From the NCBI RefSeq assembly GCF_000285835.1, contig NZ_HE978609.1:51870-115869 (forward strand): DNA of 64,000 nucleotides, in the 5' to 3' direction. The translations under genes were made by a program, and so were the position numbers. Below the pieces are notes generated by a model. The model was not told the DNA's origin, ran no database searches, and saw nothing but the letters and a program-made list of their open reading frames with translations. Shown here one piece after another: positions 24,791-33,050 of this stretch (position 1 is its first letter; each line of letters starts with the position of its first letter). Source of the DNA: Brevibacterium senegalense. GTDB taxonomy: Bacteria > Actinomycetota > Actinomycetes > Actinomycetales > Brevibacteriaceae.

Positions 24791-25903
24791 CTACCCCAAC
24801 CCCGCCAGGTACTCGTCCAGCTCCCGTGCGATCGCCCGGCCCGCGCGGTTCGCCCCGATCGTCGAGGCGCTGGGCCCGTAGCCCGGCAGGTGCACGCCGT
24901 GGTTCTCGACCGCCCGGGTCGTCGCGCGCCCGTCCACCAGCAGACCGCCCTCCGGCGTGTGCAGGTCCAGAGGCGCCAGGTGATCGAACCGGTGGATGAA
25001 CCCTGTCGCCCACAGGATCACGTCGACGTCCAGCCGTCCGTCCTCCGGCACCGCACCCCAGGCCCGCGGCACCTCCGGGTCCCACACGACACCCGCCCGA
25101 TCGATCCGGTCGAACATCGGCCGGCACCGCGGCAGCGCGTCCGAGCTCACCGCCGCGATCGGCAGCCCCGTGTTCGACACGACGGACCCGGGCGGCAGCC
25201 CCTGCCGCACACGCTCGGCCACGCGGGCGACGACGTCCGCGCCCACCTCGGGGGTGAACTCGGCATTGCGGATGTCCGGCCGCGACCGCGACACCCATGA
25301 CGTCCGCGTGACCTGCGCCAACTCCCCCAGGTGCTGCACTGCGGAGATCCCCGCGCCCACGACCAGCACGTGCGAGCCTGCGAAGTCCTCCGCCCGCGTG
25401 TAGTCGCGCGTGTGCAGCTGCCGCCCCTCGAAGCTCGCGATCCCCGGGTAGTACGGGATCCGCGGCCGATCCCAGGTGCCCGTCGCGTTCACGATCGCCC
25501 GCGCGCGCAGGGTGTCCGCTGGCCGCCCGTCACCGGACAGCGTCAGCACGAAGTCCGTGCCCCCGCCGTCCGGCTGTTCGACCCGATCGACCGTGACTGG
25601 CCGCAGCACGCCCAGCCCCATTCGCTCCTCGTACGCCGCGTAGTACCGCGCGACCGTCGAGGCCGCCGGCACCTCGTCATCGACGTCGATCGCCTCCCGC
25701 AGTCCCCAGCCGGGCAGGTCCGCGACCCCGTTCGCGGTCTTGAGCGTGAGGCTGGGCCACCGGTGCTGCCACGCACCGCCCGGCCCGGCGTTCGCATCGA
25801 GCAGCAGCATCCGCTCGGCGGGCTCATACCCGCGCCTCATCAGGTGATACGCAGCCGAGAGCCCCGCCTGCCCCATCCCGATGACGACCACATCGACTCT
25901 CAA
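24791..25903 (-). CDS. FAD/NAD(P)-dependent oxidoreductase (flavin monooxygenase-like)
   Basis: Two-dinucleotide-fold flavoprotein of 370 residues. The FAD motif VVVIGMGQAGLSAAYHL is at the N-terminus, GGAWQHRWPSLTL is the second FAD contact, a central GSHVLVVGAGISAVQHL binds NADPH, and LWATGF is the C-terminal ATG motif of the CzcO/monooxygenase group. The TTG start at 25903 is chosen because GAGGAG lies 8 nt upstream and overlaps the stop region of the AAA ATPase gene, so the two genes are coupled. Substrate unknown. Confidence 0.82.
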   Translation of the reverse strand: MRVDVVVIGMGQAGLSAAYHLMRRGYEPAERMLLLDANAGPGGAWQHRWPSLTLKTANGVADLPGWGLREAIDVDDEVPAASTVARYYAAYEERMGLGVLRPVTVDRVEQPDGGGTDFVLTLSGDGRPADTLRARAIVNATGTWDRPRIPYYPGIASFEGRQLHTRDYTRAEDFAGSHVLVVGAGISAVQHLGELAQVTRTSWVSRSRPDIRNAEFTPEVGADVVARVAERVRQGLPPGSVVSNTGLPIAAVSSDALPRCRPMFDRIDRAGVVWDPEVPRAWGAVPEDGRLDVDVILWATGFIHRFDHLAPLDLHTPEGGLLVDGRATTRAVENHGVHLPGYGPSASTIGANRAGRAIARELDEYLAGLG

Positions 25904-25915
25904 CCGCGCGACTCC

Positions 25916-27601
25916 TCAGTCATCCTCGAGGTCCAGATCCAGCAGATCCTCCCCCGACAACCCGTCCTCCAGCAGTTCGTCGTCCAGGACCCCGCCGCCG
26001 AGGTCGTCGTCACCCCGACCGGTCTCGTCACCCTGACCGGTCCCGTCACCCTGGCGGGATCCGTCGGTCGGAGCCGACCACACGTCCTGGGCGTCGTCGT
26101 CCACCTCACCGTCTTCCCACTCCGCGTCGTCCCACTCGTCCCCGTCGGCCTCCGCATCCTCTGTCATCGCGGCGCGCAGTTCCTCTCCCTCGGCGCGCAG
26201 GGCGGTCACGGCCGCCAGCAGACGCGCGTCGTCGACGTCCGCTCCGTCCGCCATCGAGTCGAGCACCGCCCTCCGGACCGCCTCCTTGGGGAACGAACCT
26301 GTGGTGCCGGCTGCGGCCTCGGCGGCGGCCTCGCACCCTGCGGCGGTGATGGGCAGTGCACGAGCCGACCGGGCGAACAGCCGCGCACGCAGTTCCGCGG
26401 TGGGCAGCGGAATCGGGACCGCCAGGTCGATGCGGCCCGGCCGCAGTGCCAGAGCCTCCTCCAGCACGTCGACCCGGTTGGTCGTGAGGACGAAGGCAAC
26501 GTCCGCATCGTCGTCCAGGCCGTCCATGACGTCGAGGACCTCGAAGAGGACGGGTCGCTCGCCCTCGGAGAAGTCCCGGTCCGCGGCGACGAGGTCCGCG
26601 TCCTCCAGCACGATGATCGCCGGCTGCAGCTGCCGGGCCGTCTCCGCGGCTTCTCGGATGAGCCCCAGCGACGAGCCCTGCAGGATGAACGCGGTCGCCC
26701 GCGGCGCCTGGGACAGGAGGTAGCGGACCGTGTGCGTCTTGCCGGTCCCGGGCGGGCCGTACAGCAGCACCCCGCGCGACAGGTGCTGGCCGGCCGCCCG
26801 CAGCTCGTGTGCGCGTTCGGTCATCCCCAGGACGGTCGCCCGGATCCGCTCGAGGCGGCCGGCCGGGAGGATGACGTCCTCGTCCGTCAGTGCGGGCCGC
26901 TCGTGGAAGACGAGGGTGGTCTGCGGCTTGGGGCTGTGCATCGAGGGTGCTGCGAGGCTCACGATCTGCCCGCGCAGACCGGATCCGCGCACGATCGCCT
27001 CATCCAGCGCCGCCAGCACGGTCCGGGCGAAGGCGTGCTCCTGGGCCAACACCTCGACCTGGACGTGGTGCTCCTCGCCCATCGTCTCGCTCACGTGCGC
27101 GTACGCGATGACGGGCACTCCTTCATACGTCGCGAATCGCAGCGCGTTCATCGCGACGTAGCGGACGCTGTCATGGCCCGTGGGGAACGTGCTGCGCTCG
27201 ACCGCACCCAGGCTGTAGTTGCCGAACTCGTCGCCGATGAGCTCGGCGAGGCCTTCGGAGTGCGATCCGCCGACTCCCGCCACATCCCCCGGCAGCAGCG
27301 TGTCGAGCGCCTGGTCGACGTCCGCCCAGCGCCAGCGCGGGTATGTCGAGCCGACCGGCTCCCGCTGCGCCGCCGGCCCGCCCAGATGGGCGTCGACGGC
27401 CGTCGCGATCTCACTGCCGCCGTGGCTGTCCGCGTGCGTCTGCATCGCGGACATGAACTCGGTGAAGAGGCTCGCGAACCGCGTCACGTCCTGCGGGGAG
27501 AAGACGGGGTCGCGGGGCTCGTCATGGTGCTCGTCACGGCACGCGCGGTGGTACGCGCCGGAGGTGTCGTCAGAGGGGCCGGAGGCCGGGGTCTCGCTCA
27601 T
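25916..27601 (-). CDS. AAA-family ATPase with acidic C-terminal tail
   Basis: ATPase of 561 residues. After an uncharacterised N-terminal half comes an AAA module: LLYGPPGTGKTHT (Walker A), IIVLEDADLV (Walker B), FVLTTNRVDVLEEALALRPGRIDLAVPIPLP (sensor and arginine-finger region). The last 90 residues are extremely acidic (WDDAEWEDGEVDDDAQD, LLDLDLEDD). The fold resembles AAA remodelling ATPases, but the partner is unknown. The ATG at 27601 follows TACGCT (27608-27613) by 6 nt, so it is probably leaderless; 87 nt separate it from the divergent HerA-like gene. Confidence 0.8.
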   Translation of the reverse strand: MSETPASGPSDDTSGAYHRACRDEHHDEPRDPVFSPQDVTRFASLFTEFMSAMQTHADSHGGSEIATAVDAHLGGPAAQREPVGSTYPRWRWADVDQALDTLLPGDVAGVGGSHSEGLAELIGDEFGNYSLGAVERSTFPTGHDSVRYVAMNALRFATYEGVPVIAYAHVSETMGEEHHVQVEVLAQEHAFARTVLAALDEAIVRGSGLRGQIVSLAAPSMHSPKPQTTLVFHERPALTDEDVILPAGRLERIRATVLGMTERAHELRAAGQHLSRGVLLYGPPGTGKTHTVRYLLSQAPRATAFILQGSSLGLIREAAETARQLQPAIIVLEDADLVAADRDFSEGERPVLFEVLDVMDGLDDDADVAFVLTTNRVDVLEEALALRPGRIDLAVPIPLPTAELRARLFARSARALPITAAGCEAAAEAAAGTTGSFPKEAVRRAVLDSMADGADVDDARLLAAVTALRAEGEELRAAMTEDAEADGDEWDDAEWEDGEVDDDAQDVWSAPTDGSRQGDGTGQGDETGRGDDDLGGGVLDDELLEDGLSGEDLLDLDLEDD

Positions 27602-27607
27602 GCCCAC

Positions 27608-27613
27608 AGCGTA
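27608..27613 (-). promoter_or_regulatory. -10 element of the AAA ATPase gene
   Basis: TACGCT on the minus strand, 6 nt before the ATG at 27601, with no ribosome site in between. Confidence 0.45.
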
Positions 27614-27675
27614 CGATGCGGAACCGGGTGCAGAACCCAGCAGCAGATGCCGGTTCGGCACACCGGCTCACGTGC

Positions 27676-27681
27676 CAGAAT
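27676..27681 (+). promoter_or_regulatory. -10 element of the HerA-like gene
   Basis: CAGAAT ends 7 nt before the ATG at 27689; no Shine-Dalgarno sequence precedes that ATG. Confidence 0.4.
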
Positions 27682-27688
27682 GAGTTGC

Positions 27689-29383
27689 ATGAGCGCAACC
27701 CCCGCGTACCCCGCAGACGCCCTCGATGCCATCCGCTCCGGTTACTCGTTCGAGGAGCCCGCCCTCGACGTGGGAGTCGCGCTGGCCCCCGCCGCTGACG
27801 CGTCCGACGCCGCGGCCGCCTCCCCCACGACCCCCGACCCCACCGCGCCCATCCGCCTCCCCCTGGGCATGATGAACCGCCACGGGCTCATCGCGGGAGC
27901 GACCGGCACGGGCAAGACGGTCACCCTGCAGGTGCTGGCGGAGCAGCTGTCCCGCGCCGGCGTCCCGGTGTTCGCCTCGGACATCAAGGGCGATCTGTCC
28001 GGCCTCAGCGCCGCGGGCCAGCACAACCCCAAGCTCGCGGAGCGCACGCAGGCGATCGGCCAGGACTGGTCCGGCCGCGGATGCCCGGTCGAGTTCGCGT
28101 CGCTGGGCGGGATCGGCACGGGCGTGCCGCTGCGGGCGACCGTGACGGACTTCGGCCCGCTGCTCCTGTCGAAGGTGCTGGAGCTCAACGACACGCAGGA
28201 ATCCGTCCTCTCGCTCATCTTCCACTTCGCGGATCAGGCGGGTCTGGCGCTGCTGGACCTGTCCGATCTGCGCGCGGTCCTCAACCACCTCGACTCCCCG
28301 GAGGGCAAGGAGGACTTCCGCTCCCTGGGCGGTGCGTCCGCCGCGACGCTGGGCGTCATCCTCCGCCAGGTCGCGCAGCTGGAGGCCGCCGGCGGCGAGG
28401 ACTTCTTCGGCGAGCCCGCCTTCGACACCGCGGACCTGCTGCGCACCACGGACGACGGGCAGGGGGTCATCACCCTGCTGGGCCTGTGCCAATTGCAGGA
28501 CCGGCCGGCCCTGTTCTCCACGTTCCTCATGTGGCTGCTGGCGGACCTGTTCCAGGACCTGCCGGAGGTGGGCGATCCGGACAAGCCCTCGCTCGTGTTC
28601 TTCTTCGACGAGGCGCACCTGCTCTTCGCGGACGCGTCGAAGGCGTTCCTCGACTCCGTCACGCGCACGGTCCGCCTCATCCGCTCGAAGGGCGTGGGCG
28701 TCTTCTTCGTGACTCAGACCCCCAAGGATGTCCCCGAGGACGTCCTCGCCCAGCTGGGGTCCCGCGTCCAGCACCAGCTGCGCGCCCACACCCCCAACGA
28801 CCAGAAGGCGCTGCGCGCGACCGTCCAGACGTTCCCCACCAGCGCCTACGACCTGGAGAAGGTACTCACCACCCTGCGCACCGGCGAGGCCGTCGTCACC
28901 GTCATGGACCCGGACGGCGCGCCCACCCCGGTCGCCGCCACCCGCATGCGCGCGCCGGAGTCGCAGATCGGCCCCGTCCCGGCCGCGGACCTGGAGGCCG
29001 CCGTCGCAGCGTCCCCGCTGACTCCGAAATACGGCGAGCGCATCGACCGCGAGTCCGCCCGCGAGATCCTCACCGCCCGCATGGAGGCCGGTTCCGAAGC
29101 CGCCGAGGCCGACGCCGGATCCCAGCAGGAGTCCGCCACCCAGCCGGCCGACGACACCGCCGCCGAGGCCCCGGGCCGGATCCCGGCCCCGTCGCCCCAG
29201 GGAGGTGGCCGGGGCTCGGGCGGTGGCGCGGGACGCGGATCGGGTTCGTCCCGTGGCTCCGCACGCCAGGAGAAGTCCGCGTTCGACAAGGTCGTGAGCT
29301 CACCGGCGTTCAAGCAGTTCACGCGGACGGCGGCACGCGAGATCGCGCGCGGCCTCTTCGGGACGGGCCGCCGCCGGCGCTGA
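27689..29383 (+). CDS. HerA-like ATPase (DUF853 helicase-type)
   Basis: P-loop ATPase of the FtsK-HerA superfamily, 564 residues. It has Walker A IAGATGTGKTVTLQVL near residue 70, Walker B LVFFFDEAHLLF near residue 305, and the DUF853 block FFVTQTPKDVPEDVLAQLGSRVQHQLRAH. A long Gly/Ser/Arg-rich disordered stretch (PSPQGGGRGSGGG) precedes a basic C-terminal helix. HerA proteins process DNA ends; DUF853 members are widespread, but their task is not settled. Start at 27689 fits the -10 at 27676; an in-frame ATG at 27680 is the alternative. Divergent from the AAA gene. Confidence 0.88.
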   Translation: MSATPAYPADALDAIRSGYSFEEPALDVGVALAPAADASDAAAASPTTPDPTAPIRLPLGMMNRHGLIAGATGTGKTVTLQVLAEQLSRAGVPVFASDIKGDLSGLSAAGQHNPKLAERTQAIGQDWSGRGCPVEFASLGGIGTGVPLRATVTDFGPLLLSKVLELNDTQESVLSLIFHFADQAGLALLDLSDLRAVLNHLDSPEGKEDFRSLGGASAATLGVILRQVAQLEAAGGEDFFGEPAFDTADLLRTTDDGQGVITLLGLCQLQDRPALFSTFLMWLLADLFQDLPEVGDPDKPSLVFFFDEAHLLFADASKAFLDSVTRTVRLIRSKGVGVFFVTQTPKDVPEDVLAQLGSRVQHQLRAHTPNDQKALRATVQTFPTSAYDLEKVLTTLRTGEAVVTVMDPDGAPTPVAATRMRAPESQIGPVPAADLEAAVAASPLTPKYGERIDRESAREILTARMEAGSEAAEADAGSQQESATQPADDTAAEAPGRIPAPSPQGGGRGSGGGAGRGSGSSRGSARQEKSAFDKVVSSPAFKQFTRTAAREIARGLFGTGRRRR

Positions 29384-29450
29384 GGCGGCCGCCGGGCCCG
29401 TCCGTGCACGCGTCCGCCGCACGGGGCTCGCACACCGTACGATCCAGTCC

Positions 29451-29516
29451 ATGGAATCCCCATCCAGCAGTACCTCGATGAGCTGCTGACCGACGTCAGC
29501 CGGCTCACCGAGGGCA
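29451..29516 (+). pseudogene. Possible 5' remnant of a glutaminase gene
   Basis: From the ATG at 29451, MESP is followed, after a one-base frame change in the CCCC run, by IQQYLDELLTDVSRLTEG, which resembles the N-terminus of GlsA glutaminases (P-I-x-x-YL-x-x-L). A TACGAT (29438-29443) lies 7 nt before the ATG, as at other starts here. The sequence then runs into the lipid kinase gene. Weak evidence because only about 22 codons remain. Confidence 0.3.
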
Positions 29517-29524
29517 CGCCCTTC

Positions 29525-30607
29525 TCACCACCCGACGGGCACGACGACCGGCAACGCACCGGCGGCCACCCGCAGCCGCGCGGAGTTCACGTACCCCACA
29601 GCCTCCCCGTCCAGATGGGCCACGACCGGCCGCGACGCCGTCACCCGGGCACTCTCCGCCGTCCACAGGCGCAGCGCGTCCACCTGCTGGTGCCCGCCGC
29701 GCAGCCCGGCGCGGAACACCCGCCCCCACGCACCGGACCGCCGCAGCAGTCGCACTGCACCCGCCGACGTCCGCTGAAGTTGCCGGTGAGGACCCAGCCG
29801 CGCGTCGCCGGGACGACCGGGCTGTGCACCCCCACCGCCGAGGCCGCACCCGCTCTCCCCGAACGTCACCGTCAGACCGGCCAGGGTCCCGGTGGTGATA
29901 CCGCCGTGCGGGAAGACGGTGATGCCCCACGGGATCCGCTGGATGAGGCCGAACTCGACCGCCCACACGGAGTCGACCCGTGGCGCTGCCTCGTTCGCCC
30001 GCTCGGACCCCGACCCCTCACCACGGCACTCCAGAGTCAGCGGCACGTGCGACGCACCCAGCTGCCCCAGCGCACCGATCCCGTAGCCCGCCGCGCCCAA
30101 TCGGTCCTTCGCCCACCCGGGCGTGGCCTGCACGGTCGCCCCGCTGCGGCCCATCCCGGCGGTCACGAGGAACGGCAGGTCACCGGACCGGGACCCGCCC
30201 GGGCGCTCGAGATCCGCCCACCCCACGTCGCAGTGCAGCACACTCGCCGCGTCCGCCGTCCCGTGCCTCGACTGCACCAGCAGATCATCCAGTACGCGCA
30301 GTCCCTGCTCCGTCGAGTCGATGCCCGCATTCAGCGCGAACAGGGTCGCCGTCCCGGTGGGCACGGGCAGGATCGCGCCTCTCCACGCGGGATCCGCGAC
30401 GAGGCGGCCCGCGACCTCCCGCAGCGTGCCGTCCCCGCCCACGACGATCGTGAGATCCGCGTCCGGTGACGCATCCGCGTGGGGTCGCGCGATCGAGGTC
30501 CGACGCACACGAGGCTCCGCACCCGCTCGCACGATCAGCTCGCGCACGCGGGCCAGCACGGGCGCGACCTCTCGGTGCACAGGATTGACGAGCACGTCGA
30601 CGTTCAT
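29525..30607 (-). CDS. Diacylglycerol/lipid kinase family protein
   Basis: Lipid kinase of the DAGK-catalytic/YegS family, 360 residues, membrane-associated. The N-terminus MNVDVLVNPVHREVAPVLARV and the nucleotide motif VVGGDGTLREVAG near residue 57 are diagnostic, and PVPTGTATLFALN contacts the substrate. The C-terminal QLDGEAVG-type motif is present as AHLDGEAVGYV. The stretch around residues 255-300 (Gly/Pro/Arg-rich) does not resemble other members and could be a locally frame-disturbed or divergent part. TAGGCT at 30615-30620 (minus) lies 7 nt before the ATG, suggesting a leaderless mRNA. Confidence 0.78.
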   Translation of the reverse strand: MNVDVLVNPVHREVAPVLARVRELIVRAGAEPRVRRTSIARPHADASPDADLTIVVGGDGTLREVAGRLVADPAWRGAILPVPTGTATLFALNAGIDSTEQGLRVLDDLLVQSRHGTADAASVLHCDVGWADLERPGGSRSGDLPFLVTAGMGRSGATVQATPGWAKDRLGAAGYGIGALGQLGASHVPLTLECRGEGSGSERANEAAPRVDSVWAVEFGLIQRIPWGITVFPHGGITTGTLAGLTVTFGESGCGLGGGGAQPGRPGDARLGPHRQLQRTSAGAVRLLRRSGAWGRVFRAGLRGGHQQVDALRLWTAESARVTASRPVVAHLDGEAVGYVNSARLRVAAGALPVVVPVGW

Positions 30608-30746
30608 GCGCGGGAGCCTAGCTCAGCCCACAGCGATCGCGGCCCAGGCCCGTGAACCGATCCCGGCCTCGGGAGATGACGCAGACGCTGCTCAACGGGT
30701 CAAACCGGCAGCACCCGCGCGCACCGGATCGGCCGCACCAGTCGAC

Positions 30747-32858
30747 TCAGACCCGGCGGCGTCGGCTCGCAAGAACTGCCGCGGTGCCCAGACCGGCCAG
30801 CGCGACCGCTGCACCCAGTGCACCGGCGATCTCCGATCCGGTGCGCGGCAGGCGACCGTCGTCGTCCCCGTCCGCACGGTCATCATCGTCACGGCCCTCG
30901 TCGTCACGGCCCTGGTCGTCACGGCCCTGGTCGTCATCGCCGCCCTGGTCGTCATCGCGACCGTCATCCGGACCGTCCGACGGCTCCTCGCTGGGGTCCT
31001 CGGACGGTTCCCCGGTGGGATCCTGCGTCGGCTCCTCGGTCGGCTCCCCGGTGGGGTCCTCCGTGGGCTCCGGCTCCGACCGATCGATCGTCTCCGAGGT
31101 CAGGACCCAGTTCTCGCGGTGGAACTCGTCCTGGTCGATGACCTGGCGCTCGACGGCCCAGTCGATGAGCGCCTCGCGGATCGCGATCTGCTCGTTGTAG
31201 ACCTCCTCGAGGTCCGCGACCGGGTACCCGCTGCCGCCGGACTGGCGGTAGTTGTTGATCGCCAGCACGAACTCGTCCGACTCGGACACCTCCGTGCCGT
31301 CCTCCAAGCGGATGTTCTCGATGCGCTCCCCCAGCGGCTTCGAGATGTTGATGTCGTAATCGACACCGGTGAGCGCGTCGTACGCGTAATCGGGGATGTC
31401 CCGGCCGCCGGCCTCGTCGTAGGCGTTGGAGACCTCCGCCCCGTCGAACTCGGCACCCTCCTCGACCTGGTCGTAGAAGCGCGCGGCGTACTCGAGGTAG
31501 TCCTTGAGCTGGGCGCCGTTCATCGTGACGCCGGAAAGCGTGTTGTCGTACACGTAGAGCGCGGCCACGTCGCGCACCGTCACGTCGCCCTCGCTGAACA
31601 CGGCGTCGCGGCTGAACGGCGAGGTCTGCGCCAGGACCGGCAGATCCTCGTACTCGGTGCCCGCCAGACCCTCTGCCGTCCGCTCCTCCATGACGTTGCC
31701 GATGAAATCGAGGATCGCGGTGTCCTCGTAGCGGGAGGTCTCCGTGCTCATCGTCTGCGCGGCCTGCGCGATCGTCTGGTTCACGTAGTCGACCGTGTCG
31801 TCGTGGTAGGACGACAGCGCGTCGACCATCTCCTGCGACTCCGCGACATCGCCCTGCAGGTAGTGCGGGGTGACCGCGGGCGGAGCATCCGTCCAGTCGA
31901 CGGCGTATCCGTCGCCGTCGGCCACGAGGCTCAGCTCGACCTCGCTGACGGAGCGGGCCCAGTAGTTGGGCTGGGTGATGAGCGCCTGCGTGCCGTCCGT
32001 CTGCGTGACGACCTCCTCCGGCTGGTCCACGTGCGAGTGCCCAGCGACCACGACGTCGATCTCCGGGACCTGGGTCGCCACACTCGTCGCCACGTTCTCC
32101 TGCAGCTGCGCAGGGTCCCACTCCTGGCCCTCCGGGTCCTTGCCCGTGTGCGCCAGGGCGATGACGACATCCGCGCCCTGCTCCTTGAGGGCCGGCGCCT
32201 GCTCCTGTGCGGAGGTCACGATGTCCTCGAACTCGATCGTCCCGTCCAGGTGCTTCTTGTCCCACACCCGCGAGCCGGGATTCGTGAGGCCGATGACGCC
32301 CACCGTGACGGCCTCCCCGTCGATGGTCCGCTCGATGAGAGCGGTGGGCTCGTTGTGCGGTTCACCGCTGGAGACGTCCAGCGCGTTCGCCGCCAGCACC
32401 GGGAAATCCACCTGGTCCTCGTAGTAGTCGAGCATCTCGAGGCCGTAGTTGTACTCGTGGTTGCCGGTCACCTGGGCGTCGTAGCCCATGAGGTTGTTCG
32501 CGGCCGCCATCGGGTGCTGCCGGCCGGAATCCGTCACCGGCTCCGTCGTGGAGAAGTACGACGTGAGCGGGTTGCCCTGGATCGAGTCGCCGTTGTCGAA
32601 GAGGAGGACCGATTCCTCGCCCTTCTCCGCACGGATCCCGTCGACGACGGTCTTCGCGCGGCTGAGGCCCAGTTCCTCACCCGCCGGGTAGGGCGCGTCG
32701 GTGAAGTAGTCCCAGTTGAGGGCGTGGCCGTGGACATCCGTCGTGGCCAGGACGGACATCGACAGCGCCTGGGGCGCGGGCATCGCCGTCGCCGAGGCCG
32801 CAGGGCCTGCCACCAGAGCGGCCGCTGCCAGCGCGGCGGGGATGGTCGGACGGAACAT
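30747..32858 (-). CDS. Sortase-anchored 5'-nucleotidase / 2',3'-cyclic phosphodiesterase (UshA/CpdB-like)
   Basis: Surface enzyme of 703 residues that releases phosphate and nucleosides from extracellular nucleotides. A signal peptide covers residues 1-25 or so. The metallophosphatase domain has TTDVHGH, DNGDSIQG, GNHEYNYG, ALAHTG and GHSHVD in order. The C-terminal nucleotidase domain contains SPFSRDAVF and INNYRQSGGSGYP. An acidic repetitive wall-spanning stretch (EPTEDPTGEP units, then DDQG/DEGR units) precedes the sorting signal LPRTG, a hydrophobic helix and RRRR. GGAGT lies ahead of the ATG at 32858. No sortase gene is in the window. Confidence 0.92.
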   Translation of the reverse strand: MFRPTIPAALAAAALVAGPAASATAMPAPQALSMSVLATTDVHGHALNWDYFTDAPYPAGEELGLSRAKTVVDGIRAEKGEESVLLFDNGDSIQGNPLTSYFSTTEPVTDSGRQHPMAAANNLMGYDAQVTGNHEYNYGLEMLDYYEDQVDFPVLAANALDVSSGEPHNEPTALIERTIDGEAVTVGVIGLTNPGSRVWDKKHLDGTIEFEDIVTSAQEQAPALKEQGADVVIALAHTGKDPEGQEWDPAQLQENVATSVATQVPEIDVVVAGHSHVDQPEEVVTQTDGTQALITQPNYWARSVSEVELSLVADGDGYAVDWTDAPPAVTPHYLQGDVAESQEMVDALSSYHDDTVDYVNQTIAQAAQTMSTETSRYEDTAILDFIGNVMEERTAEGLAGTEYEDLPVLAQTSPFSRDAVFSEGDVTVRDVAALYVYDNTLSGVTMNGAQLKDYLEYAARFYDQVEEGAEFDGAEVSNAYDEAGGRDIPDYAYDALTGVDYDINISKPLGERIENIRLEDGTEVSESDEFVLAINNYRQSGGSGYPVADLEEVYNEQIAIREALIDWAVERQVIDQDEFHRENWVLTSETIDRSEPEPTEDPTGEPTEEPTQDPTGEPSEDPSEEPSDGPDDGRDDDQGGDDDQGRDDQGRDDEGRDDDDRADGDDDGRLPRTGSEIAGALGAAVALAGLGTAAVLASRRRRV

Positions 32859-32996
32859 GCGGGACTCCTGAGCGTAGGGGCGCAGGCACAGGCGGCCTGC
32901 CGGGCGACGCGGACATCAGCACGAATCGTTCGCGCAGACGTCACCCAGGCTAGTCTCAGGAAGCCGGATGCGGAACGTCATCCACATGACGAATCA

Positions 32997-33028
32997 GGGG
33001 CGTGCAGGTGAAGTCACCCGCACGCCCC
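32997..33028 (-). terminator. Hairpin after the gntP-like gene
   Basis: Arms 32997-33011 and 33014-33028 pair with a single internal A/C mismatch, starting 22 nt past the permease stop. The GC-rich stem has no U-tract. Confidence 0.6.
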
Positions 33029-33050
33029 CGATCGAGGAGATCCGTTCCGG

